Positions 18,838 to 28,054 of a DNA stretch of 64,000 bases are shown here, piece after piece. Positions within the stretch are counted from its first letter, which is position 1. Each line of letters starts with the position of its first letter. The notes beneath the pieces were generated by a model. The model saw nothing but the letters and a program-made list of their open reading frames with translations, had not been told where the DNA came from and made no database searches. A program made the position numbers and the translations under genes. Source of the stretch: Sphingomonas rosea (GTDB taxonomy: Bacteria; Pseudomonadota; Alphaproteobacteria; Sphingomonadales; Sphingomonadaceae); NCBI RefSeq assembly GCF_039538065.1, contig NZ_BAABBR010000001.1, positions 1,960,501 to 2,024,500 on the forward strand, given 5' to 3'.

Positions 18838-19287
18838 ATGTGGCTCCTGACCGAGCCCGAGATGGCAGCGGCCGGGCGCGCGCTCGCGGCGGTCATGCGT
18901 CCCGGCGACGTCATCGCACTCGCCGGCCCCCTGGGCGCGGGCAAGACGACGCTGGTGCGCGGTCTTCTCGCGGCATTGGGGCACGAGGGCGACGTGCCTT
19001 CACCGACCTTCGCCATCGTCCAGCCCTATGAAGCGCTGCGCCTCCCGGTGCACCACGCCGACCTTTACCGCATCGAGGATACTGCCGAGCTCGAGGAGAT
19101 CGGGCTCGACGACGTGCTGTTCGACGGCGCGCTGGTGGTCGAGTGGCCCGAGCACGCCGGACCCGGCGCATGGCCCCAGGCACTCCACCTGTCGCTCGAA
19201 GTCATGCCCGATGGCCGCCGTGCCTTGACTTGGGGGCTGCCAGAGACTTGGGAAGGGCGATGGCCGCCGCCGCTCCCAGCATCATGA
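18838..19287 (+). CDS. tsaE: tRNA threonylcarbamoyladenosine biosynthesis ATPase TsaE (149 aa)
   Basis: Cytoplasmic ATPase that works with TsaB and TsaD to make t6A at position 37 of ANN-decoding tRNAs. The Walker A motif GPLGAGKT is at residues 30-37, and the family motifs SPTFAIVQPYE and HADLYRIED follow. Length is normal. The ATG directly follows the divL TAG with no gap, and the 3' end overlaps the start of amgK, so translation is coupled along the cluster. Confidence 0.95.
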   Translation: MWLLTEPEMAAAGRALAAVMRPGDVIALAGPLGAGKTTLVRGLLAALGHEGDVPSPTFAIVQPYEALRLPVHHADLYRIEDTAELEEIGLDDVLFDGALVVEWPEHAGPGAWPQALHLSLEVMPDGRRALTWGLPETWEGRWPPPLPAS

Positions 19288-20282
19288 TTCCGCCGTCCTC
19301 CGCCGACGATTTCCTCGCCCGCGCCGGGTGGGGAGGGGCGGCGATCCGCCCGCTCGCCGGGGATGCGAGCTTCCGCCGCTACTTCCGCGTCCACCATGCC
19401 GAGCATGGCGCCGCCGTGCTGATGGACGCGCCCCCGCCGCACGAGGATCCGCGACCCTTCATCGCGGTCGCCGAATGGCTTTGCGGCCGCGGCTTCAGCG
19501 CGCCCGACATCCTCGCTCGCGACCTCGACGCGGGCCTGCTGCTGCTCGGCGATTTCGGCGACCAGCGCCTGCGCGAGACGCTCGACGAGGCCGCGCATCG
19601 CGAAAGCGATCTCTACGCCCTCGCTACCGATCTCCTGGTTGACCTCCACCGCCACCCGCCGATGGGGGGCCTGCCGCCGCACGGCCTTTCCGAATGGCTG
19701 GCCGAACTCGACCTGTTCCCCGACTGGTATGCGCCAGCCGTCGGGATCGAGGTCGATCGCGCATCCTACCGCGCCGCCTGGGAGGAGGTGCTCGCGCCCG
19801 TCGCCGCCGACGGCCTCGGCCCGGTCACCGTGCTGCGCGACTTCCACGCCGAGAACATCATGCTGGTCGCGGGCCGCGAGGGTATCTCGCACCTCGGCCT
19901 GCTCGACTTCCAGGACGCGCTTGCCGGCCACCCGGCCTATGACCTCGCCTCGGTCCTCGAGGACGCGCGCCGCGACGTCGATCCGTCCGTCGAGCGCGCG
20001 ATGCTCGACCGCTACATCGCCGCGACCGGCCAGGGCGACGCCTTCGAGCGCGCCTATTGGGCTCTCGCCGCCCAGCGCAACACCCGCATCCTCGGCGTCT
20101 TCTGCCGCTTGTGGAAGCGCGACGCGAAGCCCGGCTACCGCCGCTTCCAGCCGCGCATGTGGGGTCTCCTCGAACGCGACCTTGCCGCGCCGGGCCTCGC
20201 GCCGGTGAAAGCCTGGTTCGACGTGAACGTACCGCAAGAAGCCCGCGCCGTGTCCTCCGTATGGTCGGGAGAGGTCGCGTGA
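19260..20282 (+). CDS. amgK: N-acetylmuramate/N-acetylglucosamine anomeric kinase AmgK (340 aa)
   Basis: Sugar kinase of the aminoglycoside-phosphotransferase fold that phosphorylates MurNAc/GlcNAc at C1 in the AmgK-MurU peptidoglycan-recycling route, which bypasses de novo UDP-MurNAc synthesis. Visible features are LAGDASFRRYFRV near the N-terminus, the catalytic loop DFHAEN (His196 to Asn199) and the metal-binding DFQDA (Asp216). The start at ATG 19260 has GGAAGGG just upstream; ATG 19284 forms an ATGA overlap with tsaE and is the alternative. It is followed by murU with a GTGA overlap. Confidence 0.92.
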   Translation: MAAAAPSIMIPPSSADDFLARAGWGGAAIRPLAGDASFRRYFRVHHAEHGAAVLMDAPPPHEDPRPFIAVAEWLCGRGFSAPDILARDLDAGLLLLGDFGDQRLRETLDEAAHRESDLYALATDLLVDLHRHPPMGGLPPHGLSEWLAELDLFPDWYAPAVGIEVDRASYRAAWEEVLAPVAADGLGPVTVLRDFHAENIMLVAGREGISHLGLLDFQDALAGHPAYDLASVLEDARRDVDPSVERAMLDRYIAATGQGDAFERAYWALAAQRNTRILGVFCRLWKRDAKPGYRRFQPRMWGLLERDLAAPGLAPVKAWFDVNVPQEARAVSSVWSGEVA

Positions 20283-21043
20283 CCGCCCAGCAGCGCCGGG
20301 CCCTTCGAATCCGGCCCGACATCGCCGCGCCCGTGCCCCGCACCGCCATGGTCATGGCCGCGGGCCTCGGCAAGCGCATGCGGCCCCTGACCGCGACCCG
20401 GCCCAAGCCGCTCGTCGAGGTCGCGGGCAAGGCGCTCCTCGACCATGTCCTCGACCGGCTTCGCGCCGCGGGGATCGAGCGGGTGGTCGTCAACGTCCAC
20501 TATCTCGCCGACAGCCTCGAGGCGCATCTTCACGCCCGCGTGAAGGATCTCGACGTCGCCATCTCGGACGAGCGCGACCAGCTCCTCGAGACCGGTGGCG
20601 GTCTCGTCCGCGCCCGTCCCCTGATCGACTGCGATCCCTTCATCGCGGTCAACAGCGACAATTTCTGGGTCGACGGCCCGACCGATGCGCTGAAGCTCCT
20701 CGCCAGCCAGTGGGACAGCGAGAAGATGGATTGCCTGCTGCTGCTCGTGCCGCTCGCGCGCGCCGGCAATCACAGCGGGGTGGGGGACTTCCACATGGAC
20801 AGTGCCGGCCGCCTTCGCCGCCGCGCGTCGGGCCGGGTCGCACCCTTCGTCTTCACCGGCATCCAGATGGTGGCGCAGCGCCTGCTCGACGGCGCGCCCG
20901 AGGGGCCCTTCTCGACCAACATCTTGTGGGACAAGGCGATCGAGGAAGGCCGCTGCTTCGGCACGGTCCATCAGGGCCTGTGGTTCGACGTCGGCACCCC
21001 GGGCGCGATCCGCGCCACCGAGGAAGCGCTTGAGCGCGAGTGA
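20279..21043 (+). CDS. murU: N-acetylmuramate alpha-1-phosphate uridylyltransferase MurU (254 aa)
   Basis: Nucleotidyltransferase that converts MurNAc-1-phosphate and UTP to UDP-MurNAc, the step after AmgK. The signature MAAGLGKRMRPLTATRPKPL spans residues 26-45, and an acidic metal-site stretch (VNSDNFW) follows. The start is GTG 20279, which forms a GTGA overlap with the amgK stop and has GGGAGAGG upstream; an in-frame ATG at 20261 is possible. The 3' end overlaps the addB start by 14 bases. Confidence 0.93.
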   Translation: MTAQQRRALRIRPDIAAPVPRTAMVMAAGLGKRMRPLTATRPKPLVEVAGKALLDHVLDRLRAAGIERVVVNVHYLADSLEAHLHARVKDLDVAISDERDQLLETGGGLVRARPLIDCDPFIAVNSDNFWVDGPTDALKLLASQWDSEKMDCLLLLVPLARAGNHSGVGDFHMDSAGRLRRRASGRVAPFVFTGIQMVAQRLLDGAPEGPFSTNILWDKAIEEGRCFGTVHQGLWFDVGTPGAIRATEEALERE

Positions 21044-23939
21044 TCGCGCCCGCCCGTCGGTCTGGTCCATCCCGGCCGAGGCGAGCTTCGCGGACGCCCT
21101 CGCGATCGAGCTGGTCCGTCGCCACGCGGGCGATCCGCTGGCCCTCGCGCGCGGCCGGATCCTCCTTCCCAATGCCCGCGCTGTCCGCTCGGTCACCGAG
21201 GCCTTCGTCCGCGCGAGCGGCGCCGGGCTGCTGCTCCCCCGGCTGATCCCGATCGGCGATAGTGCGCTCGACGAGCGGGTCGGCGGGGCGCTCGATCCGG
21301 TTGGAGCCACGCCCGTCCCGCCCGCGATCGATCCGCTTACCCGCCATGCCGAGCTTGCGGTGCTGATCCAGGCCGAGGGCGGCCGCGGCACCGCCGAAAG
21401 CTGGCGCCTCGCGGGCGAGCTCGCCCGGACCCTCGACCAGCTGCTCGTCGAGGAGAAGAGCCCCGCCGACCTGGCCGCCCAGCTCGTCGAGAACGGCGAC
21501 CTTGCCGCGCACCAGCAGCGCGCGCTGCGGCAATTGTCGGTCCTCCTCGACCGCTGGCCCGAGCGCCGCGCCGCGCTCGGGGGAATCGAACTCACCGAGC
21601 GCCGCAATCGGCTCCTAGAGGCGACCGCCCGGCGCTGGCGCGGCAATCCGCCGACGGGCTTCACCATCGCCGCCGGCATCACCACCGCCGCCCCCGCTGT
21701 CGCACGGCTCCTCGCGACCATCGCCGCCATGCCCGAGGGCGCGGTGGTCCTGCCCGGCCTCGCCGACGCGGCGCTCCTTCCCGACGAGCAATGGGAGGCG
21801 CTTGGCGGCGAGCGCGACGAGGATGGCCGGCCCGAGCCGACCCACCCGCAATATCATTTGAAGCTCCTGCTCGGACGGATGGGGATCGCCCGTGCCGAGG
21901 TGCAGCCCTGGCCTGCCGCCAGCGCCGCATCCGACGGCCCCGAGCGAAGCCGCGCCGCCGCCCAGGCGCTTACCGCCGCCTCCTTCAGCCACGGCTGGCG
22001 CAGCCTATCGCCCGAGGATCGCCGCCTCGGCAACGTCCAGCTCGCCATCCTTCCCGATCCCGCCGCCGAGGCGCAGGCGATCGCGCTCAAGCTCCGCGAG
22101 GCCCTCGAAACACCCGAGCGCACCGCCGCGCTCGTCACCCCCGACCGCCAGCTCGCGCGCCGCGTCGGGGAGCATCTGAAGCGCTGGGGGATCGAAGCCG
22201 ACGACAGCGCCGGCACGCCGCTCGGCCTGACCCCGACCGGCACCTTCCTCCTCGCGCTGGCCCGCGCGGGGGCCGAACGTCTCGCCCCGGTCGCCTTGCT
22301 TTCTCTGCTCGGCCATCCGCTCGTCCGCTCGGCCGACGAGGATGCCCGCCAGTCGTGGCGCGACGACGTCCGCGCGCTCGACCTGGCGCTGCGCGGACCC
22401 CGGCCGCTCGCGGGCCTCACCGGCCTCGACCGCTTCTTCGCCGATCCCGACAAGCGCGGCGCCAAGGCGTGGGAGCGGGTGCGTCCCGCCGTGGCCGCGC
22501 TCGACACGCTGCTGGGCGAGCGCACCACGCTCGCCGGCCTCGCCACGGGCCTGCGCGAACTCGGCACCGCCTTGTGCGGGGACGCCTTGTGGAGCGGGCC
22601 CGCCGGCCGCGCCGCCGCCGACCTCCTCGCCGCGCTCGAGACCAGCGCCGGCACCGCGCGCCTGCCGGTCGGGCAGGACGATGCCGTGCCGCTGCTCCGC
22701 ACGCTGTTCGACGAGACCGCGATCCGCCCCCCCTATGGCCAGCACCCGCGGGTCCGCATCCTCGGCCTCCTCGAGGCCCGACTGATCAAGACCGACCTCA
22801 TGGTGCTGGCCGGGTTGAACGAGGGTAGCTGGCCCGCGCCGCCGAGTCCCGATCCGTGGCTCCCGGTCAAGGTTCGCCGCAAGCTCGGCCTGCCCGGACC
22901 CGAGCTTCGCATCGGCCTGTCCGCCCACGATTTCGCGAGCCTGCTCTGCGCGCCCACGGTGCTCCTGACCCGCGCCCGCCGCGACGGCCGCTCGCCGACC
23001 GTCAGTTCGCGCCTGCTGCTGCGGCTCGAAGCGCTGACCGGCGGGCTGCCGCGCGACCACCACCTCGAAGCCCTCGCCGCCGCGCTCGACGAGCCGCTGC
23101 GCGAAGTCCCGGCCGAGCGCCCGCGTCCCTCGCCGCCGGTCGCCCAGCGCCCGCGGACCATCCGGGTCACCGACCTCGATCGCCTCAAGGCCGACCCTTA
23201 TTCCTTCTACGCCAAGGCGATGCTCGGCTTGCGCGCGCTCGATCCGCTCAACGCCGAGCAGGACGCCGCGTGGAAGGGGACCACCGTCCACCGCCTGTTC
23301 GAACTGTGGTTCGGCGAGGACCAGTGCGCACCCGCGCAGCTCCTGCCGCGCGCCCGTGAACTCCTTGCCACCGACGACATCCACCCGCTGATGCGCGCGC
23401 TGTGGGGTCCGCGCCTCCTCGCCGCGATCGAGCGCTTCGCCGAGTTCGAGACCGCCAACCAGGCCGAGGGCCGCCGGCCCTCCGGCGCCGAGGTCGATGG
23501 CGAGGCCCTCGTCGCGGGCGTCAAGCTGAAGGGCCGCGCCGACCGGATCGACCGGCTCGCCGACGGCAGCCTCGCCGTGCTCGACTTCAAGACCGGCAAG
23601 CCGCCCGCCAAAAAGCAGGTCGAGGCGGGCTTCGCGCTGCAACTCGGCCTCCTCGGCCTGATCGCGGAAGCCGGCGGCTTCGGCGACCTCAAGGGCGCGC
23701 CGGGCCTCTACGAATATTGGAGCCTCGCCAAGGAGGACCGGAGCGACGCGCGCGGCTACGTCCAGACCGTCGGCACCGCCGACGCGCTTCTTGCGCAGGC
23801 CCGCGCCGACTTCACCGCCGCGGCCGAGCGCTGGCTCACTGGCTCGTCGCCCTTCACCGCCAAGCTCCAGCCGCGCTTCGCCAAATATGGCGATTACGAC
23901 CAGCTGATGCGGCTCGAGGAGTGGCTCGGCCGGAGCTGA
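21030..23939 (+). CDS. addB: Double-strand break repair protein AddB (969 aa)
   Basis: Subunit of the AddAB helicase-nuclease that resects DNA ends for RecA loading and recombination. The helicase-like part carries AGLNEGSWPAPPSPDPWLP (typical of AddB) and the C-terminal nuclease domain has VLDFKTGKPP (Asp852), GLYEYW and a preceding GRADRIDRL. No Walker A motif is visible at the N-terminus (ILLPNARAVRSV occupies its position), so ATPase activity probably resides in AddA. The start is TTG 21030, chosen because AGGAAG lies at 21021-21026 and because it starts within the murU 3' end. addA lies about 240 bases downstream beyond a small opposite-strand gene. Confidence 0.93.
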   Translation: MSASDRARPSVWSIPAEASFADALAIELVRRHAGDPLALARGRILLPNARAVRSVTEAFVRASGAGLLLPRLIPIGDSALDERVGGALDPVGATPVPPAIDPLTRHAELAVLIQAEGGRGTAESWRLAGELARTLDQLLVEEKSPADLAAQLVENGDLAAHQQRALRQLSVLLDRWPERRAALGGIELTERRNRLLEATARRWRGNPPTGFTIAAGITTAAPAVARLLATIAAMPEGAVVLPGLADAALLPDEQWEALGGERDEDGRPEPTHPQYHLKLLLGRMGIARAEVQPWPAASAASDGPERSRAAAQALTAASFSHGWRSLSPEDRRLGNVQLAILPDPAAEAQAIALKLREALETPERTAALVTPDRQLARRVGEHLKRWGIEADDSAGTPLGLTPTGTFLLALARAGAERLAPVALLSLLGHPLVRSADEDARQSWRDDVRALDLALRGPRPLAGLTGLDRFFADPDKRGAKAWERVRPAVAALDTLLGERTTLAGLATGLRELGTALCGDALWSGPAGRAAADLLAALETSAGTARLPVGQDDAVPLLRTLFDETAIRPPYGQHPRVRILGLLEARLIKTDLMVLAGLNEGSWPAPPSPDPWLPVKVRRKLGLPGPELRIGLSAHDFASLLCAPTVLLTRARRDGRSPTVSSRLLLRLEALTGGLPRDHHLEALAAALDEPLREVPAERPRPSPPVAQRPRTIRVTDLDRLKADPYSFYAKAMLGLRALDPLNAEQDAAWKGTTVHRLFELWFGEDQCAPAQLLPRARELLATDDIHPLMRALWGPRLLAAIERFAEFETANQAEGRRPSGAEVDGEALVAGVKLKGRADRIDRLADGSLAVLDFKTGKPPAKKQVEAGFALQLGLLGLIAEAGGFGDLKGAPGLYEYWSLAKEDRSDARGYVQTVGTADALLAQARADFTAAAERWLTGSSPFTAKLQPRFAKYGDYDQLMRLEEWLGRS

Positions 23940-23942
23940 GCC

Positions 23943-24089
23943 TTACTTCTTCTTCTTGGGCTTGCCCGAGCGGGCATAGAGCAGCGCCGCGACGATCGCC
24001 GCCGAGCCGATCCCGACCGCCATCCCGGCCTTGAAGTTGCGGCCCTCGGTTTCCTTTTCGCTGCCGCTCTTCTTGGCGTCCTCGGCCAT
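23943..24089 (-). CDS. Small single-pass membrane protein (48 aa)
   Basis: A short gene on the opposite strand between addB and addA. The protein starts MAEDAKKSGSEKETEG (charged), has one Gly/Ala-rich helix at about 20-40 (KAGMAVGIGSAAIVAALLYA), and ends in GKPKKKK. The start ATG 24089 is preceded by GGGAG. The charged head, helix and poly-Lys tail make a deliberate-looking protein; the basic C-terminus would be cytoplasmic. No family is recognised. It resembles in layout the 143-residue protein at 5.2-5.6 kb. Its placement inside an otherwise tight plus-strand cluster is unusual. Confidence 0.7.
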   Translation of the reverse strand: MAEDAKKSGSEKETEGRNFKAGMAVGIGSAAIVAALLYARSGKPKKKK

Positions 24090-24176
24090 TGCTCACTCCC
24101 GTCGAATAACTGATGCGTCGCGCGCCTCATAAACGCATGGCGCGGCCAAGCGGAAGCGTTATGACGAGCCGGCAGC

Positions 24177-27100
24177 ATGTCGCGTGTCCTCTCCCTCAAG
24201 CCGCTCGATGCCGACCAGGCCGCCGCCGCGGACCCGTTCATCCATGCCGCGCTTTCGGCCAGCGCCGGCACCGGCAAGACGCAGGTCCTGACCGCGCGGG
24301 TACTGCGCCTGCTGCTCGAGGGCGCCGCGCCCGAATCGATCCTCTGCCTCACCTTCACCAAGGCCGCCGCCGCCGAAATGGCCGAGCGGGTGGGGGGCCG
24401 CCTCGCGCATTGGGTGGGGCTGCAGGAAGCGGCGCTTGACGAGGAACTGCGCGCGCTCGGCCTCGATCCCGACGATGCCGCCCGCGCGCGGGCCCGGCGC
24501 CTGTTCGCGACCGTGCTCGATTGCCCCGGCGGGCTGCGCATCCAGACCATTCACAGCTTCTGCCAGACCCTGCTCGGCGCCTTCCCGGCCGAGGCGGGGA
24601 TCACGCCCGGCTTCCGCCCAATCGAGGGCCGCGAGGAACAGGCGCTGGTCGAGCGCACGCTCGCCACTCTGGCCGAGCAATCGGACTCGGGCGACCGCGC
24701 CTTCCTCGCCGACCTCGAGGTGATCGCCGCCCGGCTCGGCGAGGAGGACGTGCGCAAGTATCTTCGACGCTGTGCCTCCTCGGTCGAGGGCATGGCGCTG
24801 TTTCCCGAGCTTGGCGACGTCGCGTCGATCCTCCGCAAGGCCGTCGGCCTCGAGGAGCGCAGCGCCGCCGAGATCGTCGCCGAGCGCTGCCACGACAGCC
24901 GCTTCGACTGCGAACTCATGTCCGCCGTCGCCGAGGCCTTCCGCGGCTGGAACACCAAGACCGGGCGCGACAAGGCCGCCGCGGTCGACGCCTGGCTCGC
25001 CCGCTCGCCCGAAGAGCGCTGCGCGACGCTCGGTGACTTCGCGTCGGCCGTCCTCTTCACCAAGTCGGGCGAGCGCCGGAAGGTCGAGAGCGGGGTGCTC
25101 AAGATTCGCCCCGAAACGCAGGAGCATTGCGACCGCCTCGCCGAGGCCGTCGCCGAACTGTTGCAGATGCTCGCCGCCGAAGAGCTTGTGCCACTCCTAG
25201 CCGCAGGGCTCCGCGCCGGTCGCCGCTTCGCCGACGCTTATGCCGCAGCCAAGCTTGCCGAGGGTGTCGCCGATTTCGACGACCTCATCCGCTGGTCGCG
25301 CAATCTCCTCGAGCAGCCCGGCATCGCCGAGTGGATCCGCTTCAAGCTCGACCGCCGGACCGACCACCTGCTGGTCGACGAGGCGCAGGATACCAACGCC
25401 GCGCAATGGGCGATCGTCCGCGCGCTGGTCGAGGAATATTGGGGCGGGGAGGGGGCCGGCCCCGAGCATCGTACCCTGTTCATGGTCGGCGACTTCAAGC
25501 AGGCGATCTACGGCTTCCAGGGGACCGACCCGGCCGAGTTCGAGCGCGCCCGCGCCGACTTCGAGCAGCGCGCTAGGAGCAGCCGTTTCCCCTTCCGCAA
25601 CCTCTCGATCAGCAAGAGCTTCCGCTCGGCCCAGGCGGTGCTCGACGTCGTCGACTGGGTGCTCGGCGATCTCGGCCACGAACGCGTCGGCCTGCCCGAG
25701 CCGAGCAAGCCGCATCGCGCCTTCCACGCCGCGCGTCCCGGCACGGTCGAAGTCTGGCCGCCGTTCAGCGATGCGCCCGACGAAAGCGCCGACAACGACA
25801 ATGACGAGGAGAGCTGGGAGGACGAGACCAAGCGCCGCTACGCCAGCCAGCTCGCCGACTGGATCGCCGCCGAGCTGGAGCGCGCGCCGGTGCTCGCCTC
25901 GACCGGCCGGCCGCTCACCGCCGGCGACATCCTCGTCCTCGTCCGCAGCCGGTCGAGCGGGCCCGCCGCCCTGCTTGTCGCGCGCCTGTTCGAGCGCAAG
26001 GTGCCGACCGCCGGCCTCGACCGGCTGATCCTTGCCGAGCCGCTCGCGGTGCAGGACCTGCTTGCCGCGATCCGGTTCGCGGTCCAGCCGCTCGACGATC
26101 TGAACCTCGCCTCGCTTCTCGTCTCGCCGCTGATCGGCTGGAGCCAGGACGATCTCTACGCGCTCGCCGGGGGCGAACGGCGCCGCAAGCTGTGGGAAGA
26201 ACTCGGCCACCGCGCCGACGAGGCCCCGTTGTTCCGCGCCGCCCGCGACGCCTTGGGCGCGCTCCTCGGCATGGCCGATTATGCCGGCCCCCACGCCTTC
26301 CTCGAGACGATCCTCTCGGGTCCCCTCGACGGCCGCCGCAAGTTGCTCGGCCGGCTTGGCCGCTCGGCGCGCGACCCGATCAACGAGCTGGTCGCCGCCG
26401 CCATCCAGTTCGAAGCCGCCGAGACCGTTTCGCTCCAGCAATTCCTCGCCTGGCTGTCACAGGGCGATTTCGAATTGAAGCGCGATCCCGAGGGCCGCGC
26501 CGACGCGGTCCGGATCATGACCGTGCACGGCGCCAAGGGGCTCGAGGCCCCGCTCGTCATCCTCGCCGACGCGACGGTCAATCCCAAGGACCTCGGCGGG
26601 ATCAGCCCCTCGCTCGACGTGCCGCGCCCCGACGGCCGCTTCCCCGTGCTCCGCCCGCGCAAGAGCGAACTCGTCCCCCCGTTCGATGCGATCGACGCGG
26701 CCGAGAAGCAGCGCGAGCTCGAGGAGCATTTCCGATTGCTCTACGTCGCGCTCACGCGGGCCGGCGAGCGGCTGATCGTCGCGGGGATCGAGCCGTCGAA
26801 ACAACTCTCGACCGACAGCTGGCACCATGTCGTGAGCCAGGCGATGGCGGGGCAGGGGATTGCCCCCGACGAGCATGGGATCCTGCGCTACAGCGCCGGC
26901 GATGCGGTGACGCCGGTCGCCGACGAGGCCGACGTCGCCGCCGCCGCGGTGACCGTTCCGGCCTGGGCGAGGGCCCCCGCGCCGACCGAAGCGCGACCGC
27001 CGCGCCCGCTGTCGCCCTCGCAGCTCGTCGCCGACACCGACAGTCGCCCGCCGCCGACCCCCGAACTCGCCGCCGCCGCCGAGCGCGGCAAGCTCCTCCA

Positions 27101-27605
27101 CGCGCTGTTCGAACGCCTCCCCGCGACCCCGCCCTCCGAACGCCGCCAGGCCGCGCTCGCCTGGCTCGAGACCGTCGGCGGAATCGCCGATTTCGCCCGC
27201 CGGACCGAACTCGTCGATGCGGTGCTGGCCGTGATCGAGGACCCGGCGCACGCCGGGCTGTTCGCGCCCGATGCGCTCGCCGAAGCGCCGATCGCCGCGA
27301 CGCTTCCCGATGGCACCGTCGTCGTCGGCACCGTCGACCGCCTGCTGGTCACGTCCGAGGCAGTCCGCGTGGTCGACTTCAAGACCGGCCGCCGCGTCCC
27401 GCGCAGCGCGTCCGCCATTCCCGACAGCCACCGCCGCCAGATGCAGGCCTATGGCCGGGCGCTCTCCGTCATCTTCCCCGCTCGCCGTATCGAATTGGCA
27501 CTGCTCTACAGCGAGGCGCCGGCGCTGTTCGCGGTGGCGCTTGAGGATGTCGGGTCGCCGACCCATATGAGCGGAAACCCGAATCAGGAGAGTTTCGTCC
27601 CATGA
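24177..27605 (+). CDS. addA: Double-strand break repair helicase-nuclease AddA (1142 aa)
   Basis: ATP-dependent UvrD-like helicase and nuclease subunit of AddAB. The Walker A motif is ASAGTGKT (28-35), followed by [12 protein letters not shown], the Walker B motif [12 protein letters not shown] (Asp401), [12 protein letters not shown], and [13 protein letters not shown] with [11 protein letters not shown] in the second RecA-like domain. The C-terminal nuclease motif is [10 protein letters not shown] (Asp1067) with QMQAYGRAL. Length is typical for alphaproteobacterial AddA. The stop overlaps the trxA start in ATGA. Confidence 0.97.
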   Translation: MSRVLSLKPLDADQAAAADPFIHAALSASAGTGKTQVLTARVLRLLLEGAAPESILCLTFTKAAAAEMAERVGGRLAHWVGLQEAALDEELRALGLDPDDAARARARRLFATVLDCPGGLRIQTIHSFCQTLLGAFPAEAGITPGFRPIEGREEQALVERTLATLAEQSDSGDRAFLADLEVIAARLGEEDVRKYLRRCASSVEGMALFPELGDVASILRKAVGLEERSAAEIVAERCHDSRFDCELMSAVAEAFRGWNTKTGRDKAAAVDAWLARSPEERCATLGDFASAVLFTKSGERRKVESGVLKIRPETQEHCDRLAEAVAELLQMLAAEELVPLLAAGLRAGRRFADAYAAAKLAEGVADFDDLIRWSRNLLEQPGIAEWIRFKLDRRTDHLLVDEAQDTNAAQWAIVRALVEEYWGGEGAGPEHRTLFMVGDFKQAIYGFQGTDPAEFERARADFEQRARSSRFPFRNLSISKSFRSAQAVLDVVDWVLGDLGHERVGLPEPSKPHRAFHAARPGTVEVWPPFSDAPDESADNDNDEESWEDETKRRYASQLADWIAAELERAPVLASTGRPLTAGDILVLVRSRSSGPAALLVARLFERKVPTAGLDRLILAEPLAVQDLLAAIRFAVQPLDDLNLASLLVSPLIGWSQDDLYALAGGERRRKLWEELGHRADEAPLFRAARDALGALLGMADYAGPHAFLETILSGPLDGRRKLLGRLGRSARDPINELVAAAIQFEAAETVSLQQFLAWLSQGDFELKRDPEGRADAVRIMTVHGAKGLEAPLVILADATVNPKDLGGISPSLDVPRPDGRFPVLRPRKSELVPPFDAIDAAEKQRELEEHFRLLYVALTRAGERLIVAGIEPSKQLSTDSWHHVVSQAMAGQGIAPDEHGILRYSAGDAVTPVADEADVAAAAVTVPAWARAPAPTEARPPRPLSPSQLVADTDSRPPPTPELAAAAERGKLLHALFERLPATPPSERRQAALAWLETVGGIADFARRTELVDAVLAVIEDPAHAGLFAPDALAEAPIAATLPDGTVVVGTVDRLLVTSEAVRVVDFKTGRRVPRSASAIPDSHRRQMQAYGRALSVIFPARRIELALLYSEAPALFAVALEDVGSPTHMSGNPNQESFVP

Positions 27606-27919
27606 CCAAGACCGTCACCGACCAGAGCTTCGCCACCGACGTCCTCGGCGCCGACAAGCCCGTGCTGGTGGATTTCTGGGCGGAGTGGTGCGGCCCCTGC
27701 AAGATGATCGCCCCGGCGCTCGAGGAACTGTCGCAGACCCACGCCGACAAGGTCACCATCGCCAAGCTCAATATCGACGAGAACCCCGATACGCCCGGCA
27801 AGTATGGCGTTCGCGGAATTCCGACCATGCTGCTGTTCAAGAACGGCGAGCCGGTCGCGCAGAAGGTCGGCGCGCTTCCCAAGAGCCAGCTCGCCGCCTG
27901 GCTTGAAGGCGTCCTCTAG
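27602..27919 (+). CDS. trxA: Thioredoxin (105 aa)
   Basis: Cytoplasmic thiol-disulfide oxidoreductase. The active site is [13 protein letters not shown] with Cys30 and Cys33; the cis-Pro loop [13 protein letters not shown] is present. It is the right length for TrxA. The ATG overlaps the addA TGA (ATGA), indicating translational coupling to addA. Confidence 0.97.
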   Translation: MTKTVTDQSFATDVLGADKPVLVDFWAEWCGPCKMIAPALEELSQTHADKVTIAKLNIDENPDTPGKYGVRGIPTMLLFKNGEPVAQKVGALPKSQLAAWLEGVL

Positions 27920-27957
27920 GGCTTCTTGCCGGCACCCGGCCGGGGTGGGATCGGTCG

Positions 27958-27986
27958 TTGACTGTCCCCACCCCCAACCCTACATC
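27958..27986 (+). promoter_or_regulatory. Candidate housekeeping promoter for secA
   Basis: TTGACT (27958-27963), a 17-base spacer and TACATC (27981-27986) lie about 70 bases before the secA ATG. The -35 match is good and the -10 match is weak. An imperfect GGGGTGGGA/TCCCCACCCC inverted repeat overlaps the site and may end trxA transcripts. Confidence 0.4.
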
Positions 27987-28054
27987 GCCCGGCACTTGAA
28001 AACGCTCGCGCGCGGGCGTGTGAACCCTTGCCCTCGCGCCCCAAAGGAAGTCTG

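Noticed and set aside
28028..28054. Upstream TTG start for secA
   Set aside because: The nine-codon extension is not SecA-like and contains the ribosome-binding site AAAGGAAG of the ATG at 28055.
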